Positions 15,601 to 29,160 of a DNA stretch of 64,000 nt are shown here, one piece after another. A program made the translations under genes and the position numbers. Source of the stretch: Siphonodentalium dalli (lineage: Eukaryota > Mollusca > Scaphopoda > Gadilida > Siphonodentaliidae); assembly GCA_032622095.1 (NCBI GenBank), contig CP136062.1, positions 225,756,578 to 225,820,577 of the forward strand. The letters run 5' to 3'. The notes under the pieces are model-generated. The model searched no databases and had not been told where the DNA came from. It worked only from the letters and a program-made list of their open reading frames with translations. Within the stretch, counting starts at the first letter, position 1, and each line of letters begins with the position of its first letter.

Positions 15601-18600
15601 TCGGAGTGTTTCACATCACTTTAAGATTATTCTCCATTCTATTTGATATCACCCTATCGGAGTGTTTCACATCACTTTAAGATTATTCGCCATTCTATTT
15701 GATATCACCCTATCGGAGTGTTTCACATCACTTTAAGATTATTCGCCATTCTATTTGATATCACCATATCGGAGTGTTTCACATCACTTTAAGATTATTC
15801 GCCATTCTATTTGATATCACCCTATCGGAGTGTTTCACATCACTTTAAGATTATTCCCCATTCTATTTGATATCACCCTATTGGAGTGTTTCACATCACT
15901 TTAAGATTATTCCCCATTCTATTTGATATCACCCTATCGGAGTGTTTCACATCACTTTAAGATTATTCGCCATTCTATTTGATATCACCCTATCGGAGTG
16001 TTTCACATCACTTTAAGATTATTTGCCATTCTATTTGATATCACCCTATCGGAGTGTTTCACTTAACTTTAAGATTATTCCCCATTCTATTTGATCACCC
16101 TATCGGAGTGTTTCACATCACTTTAAGATTATTCGCCATTCTATTTGATATCACCCTATCGGAGTGTTTCACATCACTTTAAGATTATTCTCCATTCTAT
16201 TTGATCACCCTATCGGAGTGTTTCACATCACTTTAAGATTATTCGCCATTCTATTTGATATCACCCTATCGGAGTGTTTCACATCACTTTAAGATTATTC
16301 CCCATTCTATTTGATATCACCCTATCGGAGTGTTTCACATCACTTTAAGATTATTCCCCATTCTATTTGATATCACCCTATCAGAGTGTTTCACATCACT
16401 TTAAGATTATTCCCCATTCTATTTGATATCACCCTATCGGAGTGTTTCACATCACTTTAAGATTATTCGCCATTCTATTTGATATCACCCTATCGGAGTG
16501 TTTCACATCACTTTAAGATTATTCCCCATTCTATTTGATATCACCCTATCGGAGTGTTTCACATCACTTTAAGATTATTCGCCATTCTATTTGATATCAC
16601 CTATCGGAGTGTTTCACATCACTTTAAGATTATTCCCCATTCTATTTGATATCACCCTATCGGAGTGTTTCACATCACTTTAAGATTATTCTCCATTCTA
16701 TTTGATATCACCCTATCGGAGTGTTTCACATCACTTTAAGATTATTCGCCATTCTATTTGATATCACCCTATAGGAGTGTTTCACATCACTTTAAGATTA
16801 TTCCCCATTCTATTTGATATCACCCTATCGGATTGTTTCACATCACTTTAAGATTATTCTCCATTCAATTTGATATCACCCTATCGGAGTGTTTCACATC
16901 ACTTTAAGATTATTCGCCATTCTGTTTGATATCACCCTATCGGAGTGTTTCACATCACTTTAAGATTATTCTCCATTCTATTTGATAACACCCTGTCGGA
17001 GTGTTTCACATCACTTTAAGATTATTCGCCATTCTATTTGATATCACCCTATCGGAGTGTTTCACATCACTTTAAGATTATTCTCCATTCTATTTGATAT
17101 CACCCTATCGGAGTGTTTCACATCACTTTAACATTATTCGCCATTCTATTTGATATCACCCTACCGGAGTGTTTCACATCACTTTAAGATTATTCGCCAT
17201 TCTATCTGATCACCCTATCGAGTGTTCCACATCACTTTAAGATTATTCTCCATTCTATTTGATCACCCTATCGAGTGTTCCACATCACTTTAAGATTATT
17301 CGCCATTCTATTTGATATCACCCTATGGGAGTGTTTCACATCACTTTAAGATTATTCGCCATTCTATTTGATATCACCCTATGGGAGTGTTTCACATCAC
17401 TTTAAGATTATTCCCCATTCTATTTGATATCACCCTATCGGAGTGTTTCACATCACTTTAAGATTATTCGCCATTCTATTTGATATCACCCTATCGGAGT
17501 GTTTCACATCACTTTAAGATAATTCTCCATTCTATTTGATCACCATATCGGAGTGTTTCACATCACTTTAAGATTATTCGCCATTCTATTTGATATCACC
17601 CTATCGGAGTGTTTCACATCACTTTAAGATTATTCTCCATTCTATTTGATCACCATATCGGAGTGTTTCACATCACTTTAAGATTATTCTCCATTCTATT
17701 TGATATCACCCTATCGGAGTGTTTCACATCACTTTAAGATTATTCCCCATTCTATTTGATATCACCCTATCGGAGTGTTTCACATCACTTTAAGATTATT
17801 CGCCATTCTATTTGATATCACCCTATCGGAGTGTTGCACATCACTTTAAGATTATTCCCCAATCTATTTGATATCACCCTATCGGAGTGTTCCACATCAC
17901 TTTAAGATTATTCCCCATTTCTATTTGATATCACCCTATCGGAGTGTTTCACATCACTTTAAGATTATTCCCCATTTCTATTTGATATCACCCTATCGGA
18001 GTGTTTCACATCACTTTAAGATTATTCGCCATTCTATTTGATATCACCCTATCGGAGTGTTTCACATCACTTTAAGATTATTCCCCATTCTATTTGATAT
18101 CACCCTATCAGAGTGTTTCACATCACTTTAAGATTATTCCCCATTCTATTTGATATCACCCTATCGGAGTGTTTCACATCACTTTAAGATTATTCGCCAT
18201 TCTATCTGATCACCCTATCGTAGTGTTTCACATCACTTTAAGATTATTCGCCATTCTATTTGATATCACCATGTCGGAGTGTTTCACATCACTTTAAGAT
18301 TATTTACCATTTCTATTTGATCACCCTATCGGAGTGTTTCACATCACTTTAAGATTATTCGCCATTCTATTTGATCACCCTATCGGAGTGTTTCACATCA
18401 CTTTAAGATTATTCTCCATTCTATTTGATATCACCCTATCGGAGTGTTTCACATCACTTTAAGATTATTCCCCATTCTATTTGATCACTCTATCGGAGTG
18501 TTTCACATCACTTTAAGATTATTCTCCATTCTATTTGATATCACCCTATCGGAGTGTTTCACATCACTTTAAGATTATTCGCCATTCTATTTGATATCAC

Positions 18601-18844
18601 CCTGTCGGAGTGTTTCACATCACTTTAAGATTATTCCCCATTCTATTTGATATCACCATATCGGAGTGTTTCACATCACTTTAAGATTATTCCCCATTCT
18701 ATTTCATATCACCCTATCGGAGTGTTTCACATCACTTTAAGATTATTCCCCATTCTATTTCAAATCACCCTATCGGAGTGTTTCACATCACTTTAAGATT
18801 ATTCCCCATTCTATTTGATATCACCCTATCGGAGTGTTTCACAT
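9647..18844. repeat. Higher-order satellite repeat, copy 2
   Basis: Same variant order as copy 1 but 448 bp shorter. Rare variants such as the TTTGACC unit, GATCATCC, the CGGAGAG unit and TCACTTAAC recur at constant offsets: +9646 before the first deletion, 9534 after it. Copies 2 and 3 share the two-unit deletion relative to copy 1, which suggests they are each other's closest relatives. Confidence 0.92.
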
Positions 18845-21800
18845 CACTTTAAGATTATTTACCATTTCTATCTGATCACCCTATCGGAGTGTTTCACATC
18901 ACTTTAAGATTATTCCCCATTCTATTTGATATCACCCTATCAGAGTGTTTCACATCACTTTAAGATTATTCCCCATTCTATTTGATATCACCCTATCGGA
19001 GTGTTTCACATCACTTTAAGATTATTCCCCATTCTATTTGATCACCCTATCGGAGTGTTTCACATCACTTTAAGATTATTCGCCATTCTATTTGATATCA
19101 CCCTAACGGAGTGTTTCACATCACTTTAAGATTATTCCCCATTCTATTTGATATCACCCTATCGGAGTGTTTCACATCACTTTAAGATTATTCCCCATTC
19201 TATTTGATATCACCATATCGGAGTGTTTCACATCACTTTAAGATTATTCCCCATTCTATTTGATATCACCATATCGGAGTGTTTCACATCACTTTAAGAT
19301 TATTCCCCATTTCTATTTGATATCACCCTATCGGAGTGTTTCACATCACTTTAAGATTATTCCCCATTTCTATTTGATATCACCCTATCGGAGTGTTTCA
19401 CATCACTTTAAGATTATTCGCCATTCTATTTGATATCACCCTATCGGAGTGTTTCACATCACTTTAAGATTATTCCCCATTCTATTTGATATCACCCTAT
19501 CAGAGTGTTTCACATCACTTTAAGATTATTCCCCATTCTATTTGATATCACCCTATCGGAGTGTTTCACATCACTTTAAGATTATTCGCCATTCTATCTG
19601 ATCACCCTATCGTAGTGTTTCACATCACTTTAAGATTATTCGCCATTCTATTTGATATCACCATGTCGGAGTGTTTCACATCACTTTAAGATTATTTACC
19701 ATTTCTATTTGATCACCCTATCGGAGTGTTTCACATCACTTTAAGATTATTCTCCATTCTATTTGATATCACCCTATCGGAGTGTTTCACATCACTTTAA
19801 GATTATTCTCCATTCTATTTGATATCACCCTATCGGAGTGTTTCACATCACTTTAAGATTATTCCCCATTCTATTTTATATCACCCTATCGGAGTGTTTC
19901 ACATCACTTTAAGATTATTCCCCATTCTATTTGATATCACCCTATCGGAGTGTTTCACATCACTTTAAGATTATTCTCCATTCTATTTTATATCACCCTA
20001 TCGGAGTGTTTCACATCACTTTAAGATTATTCCCCATTCTATTTGATCACCCTATCGGAGTGTTTCACATCACTTTAAGATTATTCGCCATTCTATTTGA
20101 TATCACCCTATCGGAGTGTTTCACATCACTTTAAGATTATTCTCCATTCTATTTGATATCACCCTATCGGAGTGTTTCACATCACTTTAAGATTATTCAC
20201 CATTCTATTTGATATCACCCTATCGGAGTGTTTCACATCACTTTAAGATTATTCCACATTCTATTTGATATCACCCTATCGGAGTGTTCCACATCACTTT
20301 AAGATTATTCTCCATTCTATTTGATATCACCCTATCGGAGTGTTTCACATCACTTTAAGATTATTCGCCATTCTATTTGATATCACCCTATCGGAGTGTT
20401 TCACATCACTTTAAGATTATTCCACATTCTATTTGATATCACCCTATCGGAGTGTTTCACATCACTTTAAGATTATTCTCCATTCTATTTGATCATCCTA
20501 TCGGAGTGTTTCACATCACTTTAAGATTATTCCCCATTCTATTTGATATCACCCTATCGGAGAGTTTCACATCACTTTAAGATTATTCGCCATTCTATTT
20601 GATCACCCTGTCGGAGTGTTTCACATCACTTTAAGATTATTTGACCATTCTATTTGATATCACCCTATCGGAGTGTTTCACATCACTTTAAGATTATTCC
20701 CCATTCTATTTGATCACCCTATCAGAGTGTTTCACATCACTTTAAGATTATTCCACATTCTATTTGATATCACCCTATCGGAGTGTTTCACATCACTTTA
20801 AGATTATTCTCCATTCTATTTGATATCACCCTATCGGAGTGTTTTACATCACTTTAAGATTATTCCCCATTCTATTTGATCACCCTATCGGAGTGTTTCA
20901 CATCACTTTAAGATTATTCGCCATTCTATTTGATATCACCCTATCGGAGTGTTTCACATCACTTTAAGATTATTCCCCATTCTATTTGATATCACCCTAT
21001 CGGAGTGTTTCACATCACTTTAAGATTATTTACCATTTCTATTTGATCACCCTATCGGAGTGTTTCACATCATTTTAAGATTATTCCCCATTCTATTTGA
21101 TATCACCCTATCGGAGTGTTTCACATCACTTTAAGATTATTCCCCATTCTATTTGATATCACCCTATCGGAGTGTCTCACATCACTTTAAGATTATTCGC
21201 CATTCTATTTGATATCACCCTATCGGAGTGTTTCACATCACTTTAAGATTATTCGCCATTCTATTTGATATCATCCTATCAGAGTGTTTCACATCACTTT
21301 AAGATTATTCGCCATTCTATTTGATATCACCCTATCGGAGTGTTTCACATCATTTTAAGATTATTCGCCATTCTATTTGATATCACCCTATCGGAGTGTT
21401 TCACATCACTTTAAGATTATTCGCCATTCTATTTGATATCACCCTATCGGAGTGTTTCACATCACTTTAAGATTATTCTCCATTCTATTTGATATCACCC
21501 TATCGGAGTGTTTCACATCACTTTAAGATTATTCGCCATTCTATTTGATATCACCCTATCGGAGTGTTTCACATCACTTTAAGATTATTCCCCATTCTAT
21601 TTTATATCACCCTATCGGAGTGTTCCACATCACTTTAAGATTATTCGCCATTCTATTTGATATCACCCTATCGGAGTGTTTCACATCACTTTAAGATTAA
21701 TCGCCATTCTATTTGATATCACCCTATCGGAGTGTTTCACATCACTTTAAGATTATTCTCCATTCTATTTGATATCACCCTATCGGAGTGTTTCACATCA

Positions 21801-24800
21801 CTTTAAGATTATTCTCCATTCTATTTGATATCACCCTGTCGGAGTGTTTCACAATCACTTTAAGATTATTCGCCATTCTATTTGATATCACCCTATCGGA
21901 GTGTTTCACATCACTTTAAGATTAATCGCCATTCTATTTGATATCACCCTATCGGAGTGTTTCACATCACTTTAAGATTATTCTCCATTCTATTTGATAT
22001 CACCCTATCGGAGTGTTTCACATCACTTTAAGATTATTCGCCATTCTATTTGATATCACCCTATCGGAGTGTTTCACATCACTTTAAGATTATTCTCCAT
22101 TCTATTTGATATCACCCTATCGGAGTGTTTCACATCACTTTAAGATTATTCGCCATTCTATTTGATATCACCCTATCGGAGTGTTTCACATCACTTTAAG
22201 ATTATTCCCCATTCTATTTTATATCACCCTATCGGAGTGTTCCACATCACTTTAAGATTATTCGCCATTCTATTTGATATCACCCTATCGGAGTGTTTCA
22301 CATCACTTTAAGATTAATCGCCATTCTATTTGATATCACCCTATCGGAGTGTTTCACATCACTTTAAGATTATTCGCCATTCTATTTGATATCACCCTAT
22401 CGGAGTGTTTCACATCACTTTAAGATTATTCTCCATTCTATTTGATATCACCCTATCGGAGTGTTTCACATCACTTTAAGATTATTCGCCATTCTATTTG
22501 ATATCACCCTATCGGAGTGTTCCACATCACTTTAAGATTATTCTCCATTCTATTTGATATCACCCTATCGGAGTGTTTCACATCACTTTAAGATTATTCG
22601 CCATTCTATTTGATATCACCCTATCGGAGTGTTTCACATCACTTTAAGATTATTCCACATTCTATTTGATATCACCCTATCGGAGTGTTTCACATCACTT
22701 TAAGATTATTCTCCATTCTATTTGATCATCCTATCGGAGTGTTTCACATCACTTTAAGATTATTTCCCCATTCTATTTGATATCACCCTATCGGAGAGTT
22801 TCACATCACTTTAAGATTATTCGCCATTCTATTTGATCACCCTGTCGGAGTGTTTCACATCACTTTAAGATTATTTGACCATTCTATTTGATATCACCCT
22901 ATCGGAGTGTTTCACATCACTTTAAGATTATTCCCCATTCTATTTGATCACCCTATCAGAGTGTTTCACATCACTTTAAGATTATTCCACATTCTATTTG
23001 ATATCACCCTATCGGAGTGTTTCACATCACTTTAAGATTATTCTCCATTCTATTTGATATCACCCTATCGGAGTGTTTTACATCACTTTAAGATTATTCC
23101 CCATTCTATTTGATCACCCTATCGGAGTGTTTCACATCACTTTAAGATTATTCGCCATTCTATTTGATATCACCCTATCGGAGTGTTTCACATCACTTTA
23201 AGATTATTCCCCATTCTATTTGATATCACCCTATCGGAGTGTTTTCACATCACTTTAAGATTATTTACCATTTCTATTTGATCACCCTATCGGAGTGTTT
23301 CACATCATTTTAAGATTATTCCCCATTCTATTTGATATCACCCTATCGGAGTGTTTCACATCACTTTAAGATTATTCCCCATTCTATTTGATATCACCCT
23401 ATCGGAGTGTCTCACATCACTTTAAGATTATTCGCCATTCTATTTGATATCACCCTATCGGAGTGTTTCACATCACTTTAAGATTATTCGCCATTCTATT
23501 GATATCATCCTATCAGAGTGTTTCACATCACTTTAAGATTATTCGCCATTCTATTTGATATCACCCTATCGGAGTGTTTCACATCATTTTAAGATTATTC
23601 GCCATTCTATTTGATATCACCCTATCGGAGTGTTTCACATCACTTTAAGATTATTCGCCATTCTATTTGATATCACCCTATCGGAGTGTTTCACATCACT
23701 TTAAGATTATTCTCCATTCTATTTGATATCACCCTATCGGAGTGTTTCACATCACTTTAAGATTATTCGCCATTCTATTTGATATCACCCTATCGGAGTG
23801 TTTCACATCACTTTAAGATTATTCCCCATTCTATTTTATATCACCCTATCGGAGTGTTCCACATCACTTTAAGATTATTCGCCATTCTATTTGATATCAC
23901 CCTATCGGAGTGTTTCACATCACTTTAAGATTAATCGCCATTCTATTTGATATCACCCTATCGGAGTGTTTCACATCACTTTAAGATTATTCTCCATTCT
24001 ATTTGATATCACCCTATCGGAGTGTTTCACATCACTTTAAGATTATTCTCCATTCTATTTGATATCACCCCTGTCGGAGTGTTTCACATCACTTTAAGAT
24101 TATTCGCCATTCTATTTGATATCACCCTATCGGAGTGTTTCACATCACTTTAAGATTATTCCCCATTCTATTTGATATCACCCTATCGGAGTGTTTCACA
24201 TCACTTTAAGATTATTCTCCATTCTATTTGATATCACCCTATCGGAGTGTTTCACATCACTTTAAGATTATTCTCCATTCTATTTGATATCACCCTGTCG
24301 GAGTGTTTCACATCACTTTAAGATTATTCTCCATTCTATTTGATATCACCCTGTCGGAGTGTTTCACATCACTTTAAGATTATTCCCCATTCTATTTGAT
24401 ATCACCCTATCAGAGTGTTTCACATCACTTTAAGATTATTCCCCATTCTATTTGATATCACCCTATCAGAGTGTTTCACATCACTTTAAGATTATTCGCC
24501 ATTCTATTTGATATCACCCTACCGGAGTGTTTCACATCACTTTAAGATTATTCTCCATTCTATTTGATATCACCCTGTCGGAGTGTTTCACATCACTTTA
24601 AGATTATTCGCCATTCTATTTGATATCACCCTATCGGAGTGTTTCACATCACTTTAAGATTATTCCCCATTCTATTTGATATCACCCTATCGGAGTGTTT
24701 CACATCACTTTAAGATTATTCTCCATTCTATTTGATATCACCCTATCGGAGTGTTTCACATCACTTTAAGATTATTCTCCATTCTATTTGATATCACCCT

Positions 24801-24902
24801 GTCGGAGTGTTTCACATCACTTTAAGATTATTCTCCATTCTATTTGATATCACCCTATCGGAGTGTTTCACATCACTTTAAGATTATTCGCCATTCTATT
24901 TG
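18845..24902. repeat. Higher-order satellite repeat, copy 3 (cut by gap)
   Basis: This repeats copy 2 at an offset of 9198 bp for about 6.06 kb and then stops at the run of Ns. It differs from copies 1 and 2 by five single-base length changes between 21853 and 24070, all in short homopolymers. The other copies show none of these. Confidence 0.9.
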
Positions 24903-25002
24903 NNNNNNNNNNNNNNNNNNNNNNNNNNNNNNNNNNNNNNNNNNNNNNNNNNNNNNNNNNNNNNNNNNNNNNNNNNNNNNNNNNNNNNNNNNNNNNNNNN
25001 NN
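24903..25002. other. Assembly gap of exactly 100 N
   Basis: There are 100 consecutive Ns. A round 100 is the usual placeholder for a gap of unknown size, so true satellite length and distance across this point are unknown. Confidence 0.97.
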
Positions 25003-25317
25003 TCTTCACATAGTTTCTATTTTTTTTACTTTAGTTTCTCTACATCCCCATATTGGCAGATCACACATTGCATACTCGAGGTTCGCAATGGGTGTACATT
25101 ACAATATTCACCCTTTGGTAACTTCAATCTGAGTATACGTCTCCCATAGCCGATGCATGAGGTCGTGCAGAGGGTGAATTTAGTGATGCTAACCTCATTC
25201 TGCTAAATGACAGGCACACTAAAAATTCAGAAAATAGTTTTAGTTATTTCAGTTGAATCGTATCTGATGTAATGCAACTTTCATGGCGGACATGCGCTGG
25301 TAGCGCATTAAGGATCA
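25003..25317. other. Single-copy-like spacer after the gap
   Basis: No coding region or splice-site pair is convincing here. A stretch near 25165-25205 (TGAGGTCGTGCAGAGGGTGA and what follows) resembles the reverse complement of 53146-53205, so part of it is a diverged dispersed repeat. Confidence 0.5.
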
Positions 25318-25475
25318 TGTGCCAGTGCATTCTCTTATATATATGAGACTCCCATATATAAGATAATTCACCGACTTACAAGGTCAATGTAAATATTGTT
25401 AGGCCAATGCATTATCTTATATATGCGAGGCTCCCTACGGGAGACTCGTATATATGAGACTATATTGGCACAGGG
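25318..25475. mobile_element. Palindromic hairpin MITE, copy A
   Basis: Two hairpin arms, each built from GCCAATGCATTCTC, TTATATATG and a short loop, are separated by a spacer reading TCAATGTAAATATTGTTAGG. The right end reads TTGGCACAGGG. The spacer is the reverse complement of the one in the element at 42902-43078, so the two copies lie in opposite orientation. A third relative lies at 44173-44396. No clear target duplication is seen. There is no coding capacity, so it would be non-autonomous. Confidence 0.75.
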
Positions 25476-26003
25476 TTTTGGAAAATTTCTAGTCGTGTGA
25501 ACTCCATGGTTGATAAAATATACTGCCTAAGCTGTTAATTGTATTAACCATATTGAAGTCTATCATGATACCTTCGGCTATATACCATGATATACAGTAC
25601 GTAAAGAGTGTGCGATAAGCAAAACACTCAACACTCTGGCCATTTTTTTTCTTTGAGAGAGTGATTCGCCGTGACTCAATCATCATCGAAAGCTAGAGTG
25701 GCTGATTAGCGAGTAATCAACATGGTGGTGTTGTAGTTTTATATCGCATCGCATCAAGGGGGGGGGGGGGGTCAACAAAAAATTCAGGCACGTATGCCGA
25801 TTTTTTCCTTTCGACCTTTGTTTGGACACACCCAACCCCGCGTCCAAATTTTTTTCCGTTTTCGGCAGTTTTTTTCCCGACCATTTTTGGACACCCACCC
25901 CCTTTTAACACTGAAACAGATATTTGCGGGGGTGATTCACTGTAAACAGCTGTATATGAATTTCTGTGCATACTATTTGTCATGGATGTTAACATTGACA
26001 TGT
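25476..26003. other. Spacer with a 14-G run
   Basis: No gene is supported. It holds a run of 14 G at 25758-25771. A segment at about 25592-25637 (GATAAGCAAAACACTC core) recurs inverted near 41885-41927, on the other side of the LINE. Confidence 0.5.
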
Positions 26004-26037
26004 ACGAACGAACGAACGAACGAATATTTTATTATAG
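26004..26037 (-). mobile_element. Very short retroposon tail with target duplication
   Basis: A 34-bp insertion is flanked by the direct repeat TGACATGT (25996-26003 and 26038-26045). Read on the minus strand it is AATAAAATA followed by (TTCG)n, the look of a LINE or SINE 3' tail that was cut short almost at once during insertion. Confidence 0.65.
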
Positions 26038-26045
26038 TGACATGT

Positions 26046-27030
26046 GTATAGTGTATAAAAACATATGACATACTACATGTGATAACAATGTCGAGTAAAC
26101 AAAATAAGAACACACCCGGCCAATAAGGCATATAAGTCACTTTAAACAAAATAATAAATTTAAATAGGAACGCGTCATTTTGGGGTCATTCGGCCAAAAA
26201 AAAAACATGGCTGCCAGCGGCCATCTTGGATTTCAAAATTCAATCCATTAGCATGGGCTACGGGCTATACTGTTTGTCTGATCATCATGAAATTTTTCAT
26301 TTATGTTAATATTGACATTCTAAGTCGTTTTAAGCCAAACTCATTGCAAAAACAGCCAAAAAGACTTTGAGTTGCGGACAAAATTGTTTGTTGGTCCCAT
26401 CGACCACCGTGCACCCAACCCGACATACGTGCCCGGAAATTTGTTCCCCCCCCCCTCTCTGATCGCATAGGTTTACAATTTCCATAAATTGTCATTTTCG
26501 AGGTCATTAAATTCTTGAACAAACCGAGACAAGATATTATCAATATTTAGTTAATAGTGTTATTTAATAACTCGAAATGGCGTAAACCATTCTGAGTATA
26601 CTCGTTTGTTTTTTGCGGAGATTCTCAGTGATACGCGGTGATTCTATATAATAGAGCTGGTCAGTCTCCAATTCAATTTTCAATTTCGTTTAATCTTTTT
26701 GACCCATAATACATAGGTATTAAGATAACATATAATACATTTTATGTACATGACTTACATAATAGAAATACAAATGATATACATTATAATATATGAAAAG
26801 TATTTACAATATAAATAATATACCTGTTTGCCATAGGTGCTGTCTGCTGACGCTATATACTATGGTGTCATATATGACTGATCCACACAAAGTGCATAGA
26901 CACCCTCAATTATATTACCAGCGAGGTAATATAATTAAGAGTATGTATCCACTCTGGTTTAGTCGCTTGCACATGTTATTTCGTGTTAGGTTCGTAGGAA
27001 TACTGTGTCATTTACTATCTTTTTCGGTAT
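26046..27030. other. Spacer and probable 3' untranslated region of the LINE
   Basis: No gene is supported from 26046 to about 26690. It includes A- and C-homopolymers near 26196 and 26446. The part nearest 27030 lies just downstream of the LINE reverse transcriptase stop on the minus strand and is very AT-rich. It is likely the LINE 3' UTR, but I cannot place its end, and no poly(A) or simple-repeat tail is obvious. Confidence 0.45.
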
Positions 27031-29160
27031 CTACCCAAGCTTATCTGAATTTATAAGTTTACGATTGATTATTTTAATAAAGTCGCACAATTTCCGTATG
27101 TCTGTTGAATTGTTCTGGTTAAGTATTTCACTCATTGTGATAGTATTTTGTTTTTTGTTAGTAAATTTTGATAGTAATCGCTGTCTTTCGGGTGATAGTC
27201 TCTCGCATTCAAGAAGATAATGAAATTCATCTCCAATCTTTCTGGAGTTACAGAGTGGACATAGTCGGTTAGTTTGTTCAGGTTTTCGCCAGCGTCCTGT
27301 TTCAATAGGTAAATGGTGATTACTGGTTCTAAATTTACATAATGTAATCCGGTTTACTACGTTCAACGTTAGATACCTTTCAAAAGATAAGTCATGTTTA
27401 AAAATTTGGTATATCTTACCACGACTGGAGTTGTTCATATCAGTTTCCCAATTATCCGTGAATTGTGAAATTAAACTACACTTTATATACGAAACGAATT
27501 GGGCAGTATCCGGTATGCGTTCCATGTGCCATGCATGTAATTGGTTACAATGGTCTAATAAATCATAGATTCGGTGTAACAAAGGGAAATGATTAGCGTT
27601 GATATCGAACATAGTCTGTGCTAATTTCAGAAGTATTCTGGGATATCTCACCTCCTCACTGTTCATAATTTTGCACCAATATTTTATTATTCTCGTGTTT
27701 ATATACACGTCAATTGGTAGTCTCCCACATTCCCCATACAGCATAAAGTTGGGAGTAGATGGCCTCAGGTGAAGAATATGCTTCATAAATTTTCGATGAA
27801 CTTTTTCAAGAATATCATTGTTACCGAAACCCCAAATCTCGCAACCATATAATAAAATTGGCATAACGTGCAAGTCGAACAAATCAAGTTGGGTTTTGAT
27901 CGAGAGACAGTGCTTTCGCGAATTGCCAATAACTGAGTACATGGCTTTGGTAGCTTTTTCTGCCAGGGCCTTTTTTGCCGTCGTGAATGATCCAGATTTG
28001 CAAAATATTATTCCTAGGTAATTAAATTTGTTTACTGTTTCGATTCTTCTTCCTTTGAACAGAAATTTTGTCTTTTTTGGAAGACTGGTCTTCGAAAAGT
28101 TGACAATTTTCGTTTTCTCGATATTCACTGTTAATTTCCATTTATTGCAATATTTTTCAAAGAGGTCCAGTTGTTGTTGTAATACTTTTGGGGTTTCCGC
28201 CATGATTGTCGTATCATCGGCGTACATAATCATGAATATTTTCACATAACAGTTGAGTCGATTCTCTATTTCTAGGTCTATTGTTTTTAAACCCACTACG
28301 TCGTTATCAAGTAAATATTCTTGCAAATCGTTCAAGTACAGTGTGAATAGTAGGGGGGATAGGTTCTCACCTTGCCTAACACCAGCATGGCAGGGGAAGT
28401 AAATGGATTTACTTCCCTCTGCTTGAACACAGGATTTAATATGATTATACATGTTGGCAATAACCGTAAATATTTTCCCATTGATCCCATATTTCAAAAT
28501 TTTCATCCAAAGTCCTTGCCTCCACACCATGTCGAATGCCTTTTGGAAGTCAATGAACGCACATAATAATTTCTTGTTTAATTTTCTACTTATTTCAAAT
28601 AATAAATTTAAAATGAAAATGTTGTCGATAGTCGAATAATTTTTCCTGAAACCGGCCTGATTTTCTGATATAACGTCAAAATCGTCAGTGAATTGTCCCA
28701 AACGGTTGGATAAGATCTTAGTAAACAGTTTACCAAAACAACTCAGAAGGGTGATCGGCCTATAATTACTGGGGTCGGTCGGGTCACCCTTGTTTTTGTA
28801 AAGAGGTACAATGGTACCTATCACCCAATCTGCCGGTATTATCCCCGTGTTAAATACTATGTTAAACAATTTGCAGTATATGCCGATGAAAACATCTGAA
28901 GAGGCTTTGATATAGTCATTGAGAATAAGATCATGGCCGCTTGATTTGTTATTTTTGAGACCCTTAATGGCTTGTCTTATTTCCTCTTCGGTGATCGGTC
29001 GGTTCAGGTCGGTATTCGCGTCTACGTTAAATAGTTCAATTATGTCCCGTTCTATTAATGGGTCGTCATCGTGTTTAGTCGCATTGATGTTCTGAAAATA
29101 ATGTGTCAAATCATCGAGAGTAGCATCAATGCGTTGAGAATTTCCGCCCCTAATTTTCTT
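27031..29160 (-). CDS. LINE reverse transcriptase region
   Basis: This stretch of about 710 codons lies after an in-frame UGA (29161-29163). Counting from the TTG at 29109, the RT fingers and palm include SNYRPITLLS, motif A FIDFQKAFDMVW (about 186-196), motif B GVRQGENLSPLLF (about 243-255) and the catalytic MYADDTTIM (YADD at 296-299). A thumb region follows, then a CX2CX9HX4C zinc finger at about 617-635, typical of the C-terminus of this LINE class. It copies LINE RNA at the nicked target. No ATG begins this part; the frame is continuous with the endonuclease region upstream. It is intact except for the preceding stop. Confidence 0.93.
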   Translation of the reverse strand, partial: KKIRGGNSQRIDATLDDLTHYFQNINATKHDDDPLIERDIIELFNVDANTDLNRPITEEEIRQAIKGLKNNKSSGHDLILNDYIKASSDVFIGIYCKLFNIVFNTGIIPADWVIGTIVPLYKNKGDPTDPSNYRPITLLSCFGKLFTKILSNRLGQFTDDFDVISENQAGFRKNYSTIDNIFILNLLFEISRKLNKKLLCAFIDFQKAFDMVWRQGLWMKILKYGINGKIFTVIANMYNHIKSCVQAEGSKSIYFPCHAGVRQGENLSPLLFTLYLNDLQEYLLDNDVVGLKTIDLEIENRLNCYVKIFMIMYADDTTIMAETPKVLQQQLDLFEKYCNKWKLTVNIEKTKIVNFSKTSLPKKTKFLFKGRRIETVNKFNYLGIIFCKSGSFTTAKKALAEKATKAMYSVIGNSRKHCLSIKTQLDLFDLHVMPILLYGCEIWGFGNNDILEKVHRKFMKHILHLRPSTPNFMLYGECGRLPIDVYINTRIIKYWCKIMNSEEVRYPRILLKLAQTMFDINANHFPLLHRIYDLLDHCNQLHAWHMERIPDTAQFVSYIKCSLISQFTDNWETDMNNSSRGKIYQIFKHDLSFERYLTLNVVNRITLCKFRTSNHHLPIETGRWRKPEQTNRLCPLCNSRKIGDEFHYLLECERLSPERQRLLSKFTNKKQNTITMSEILNQNNSTDIRKLCDFIKIINRKLINSDKLG

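Larger units (their letters stand above)
1..24902. repeat. 56-bp satellite array
   Basis: This is an uninterrupted head-to-tail array of a 56-bp AT-rich unit, roughly 440 copies. Each unit has an EcoRV-like GATATC, then CACCCTATCGGAGTG, then TTTCACATCACTTTAAG, then ATTATTCNCCATTCTATTT. A 54-bp form lacks the AT of GATATC. Most variation lies at one position (CCCC, CGCC, CTCC, CACC or CCAC before ATTC) and in CTATCGG versus CTGTCGG or CTATCAG. Short open frames occur because the unit happens to lack stops in one frame; they are not genes. The array starts before the window and ends at an assembly gap. Its chromosomal role (centromeric, subtelomeric or intronic) cannot be told from sequence alone. 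Confidence 0.98.

Noticed and set aside
1-24902. CRISPR-like regular spacing of conserved blocks with variable bases
   Set aside because: There are no unique spacers; the variable part is one or two bases within a continuous tandem satellite.
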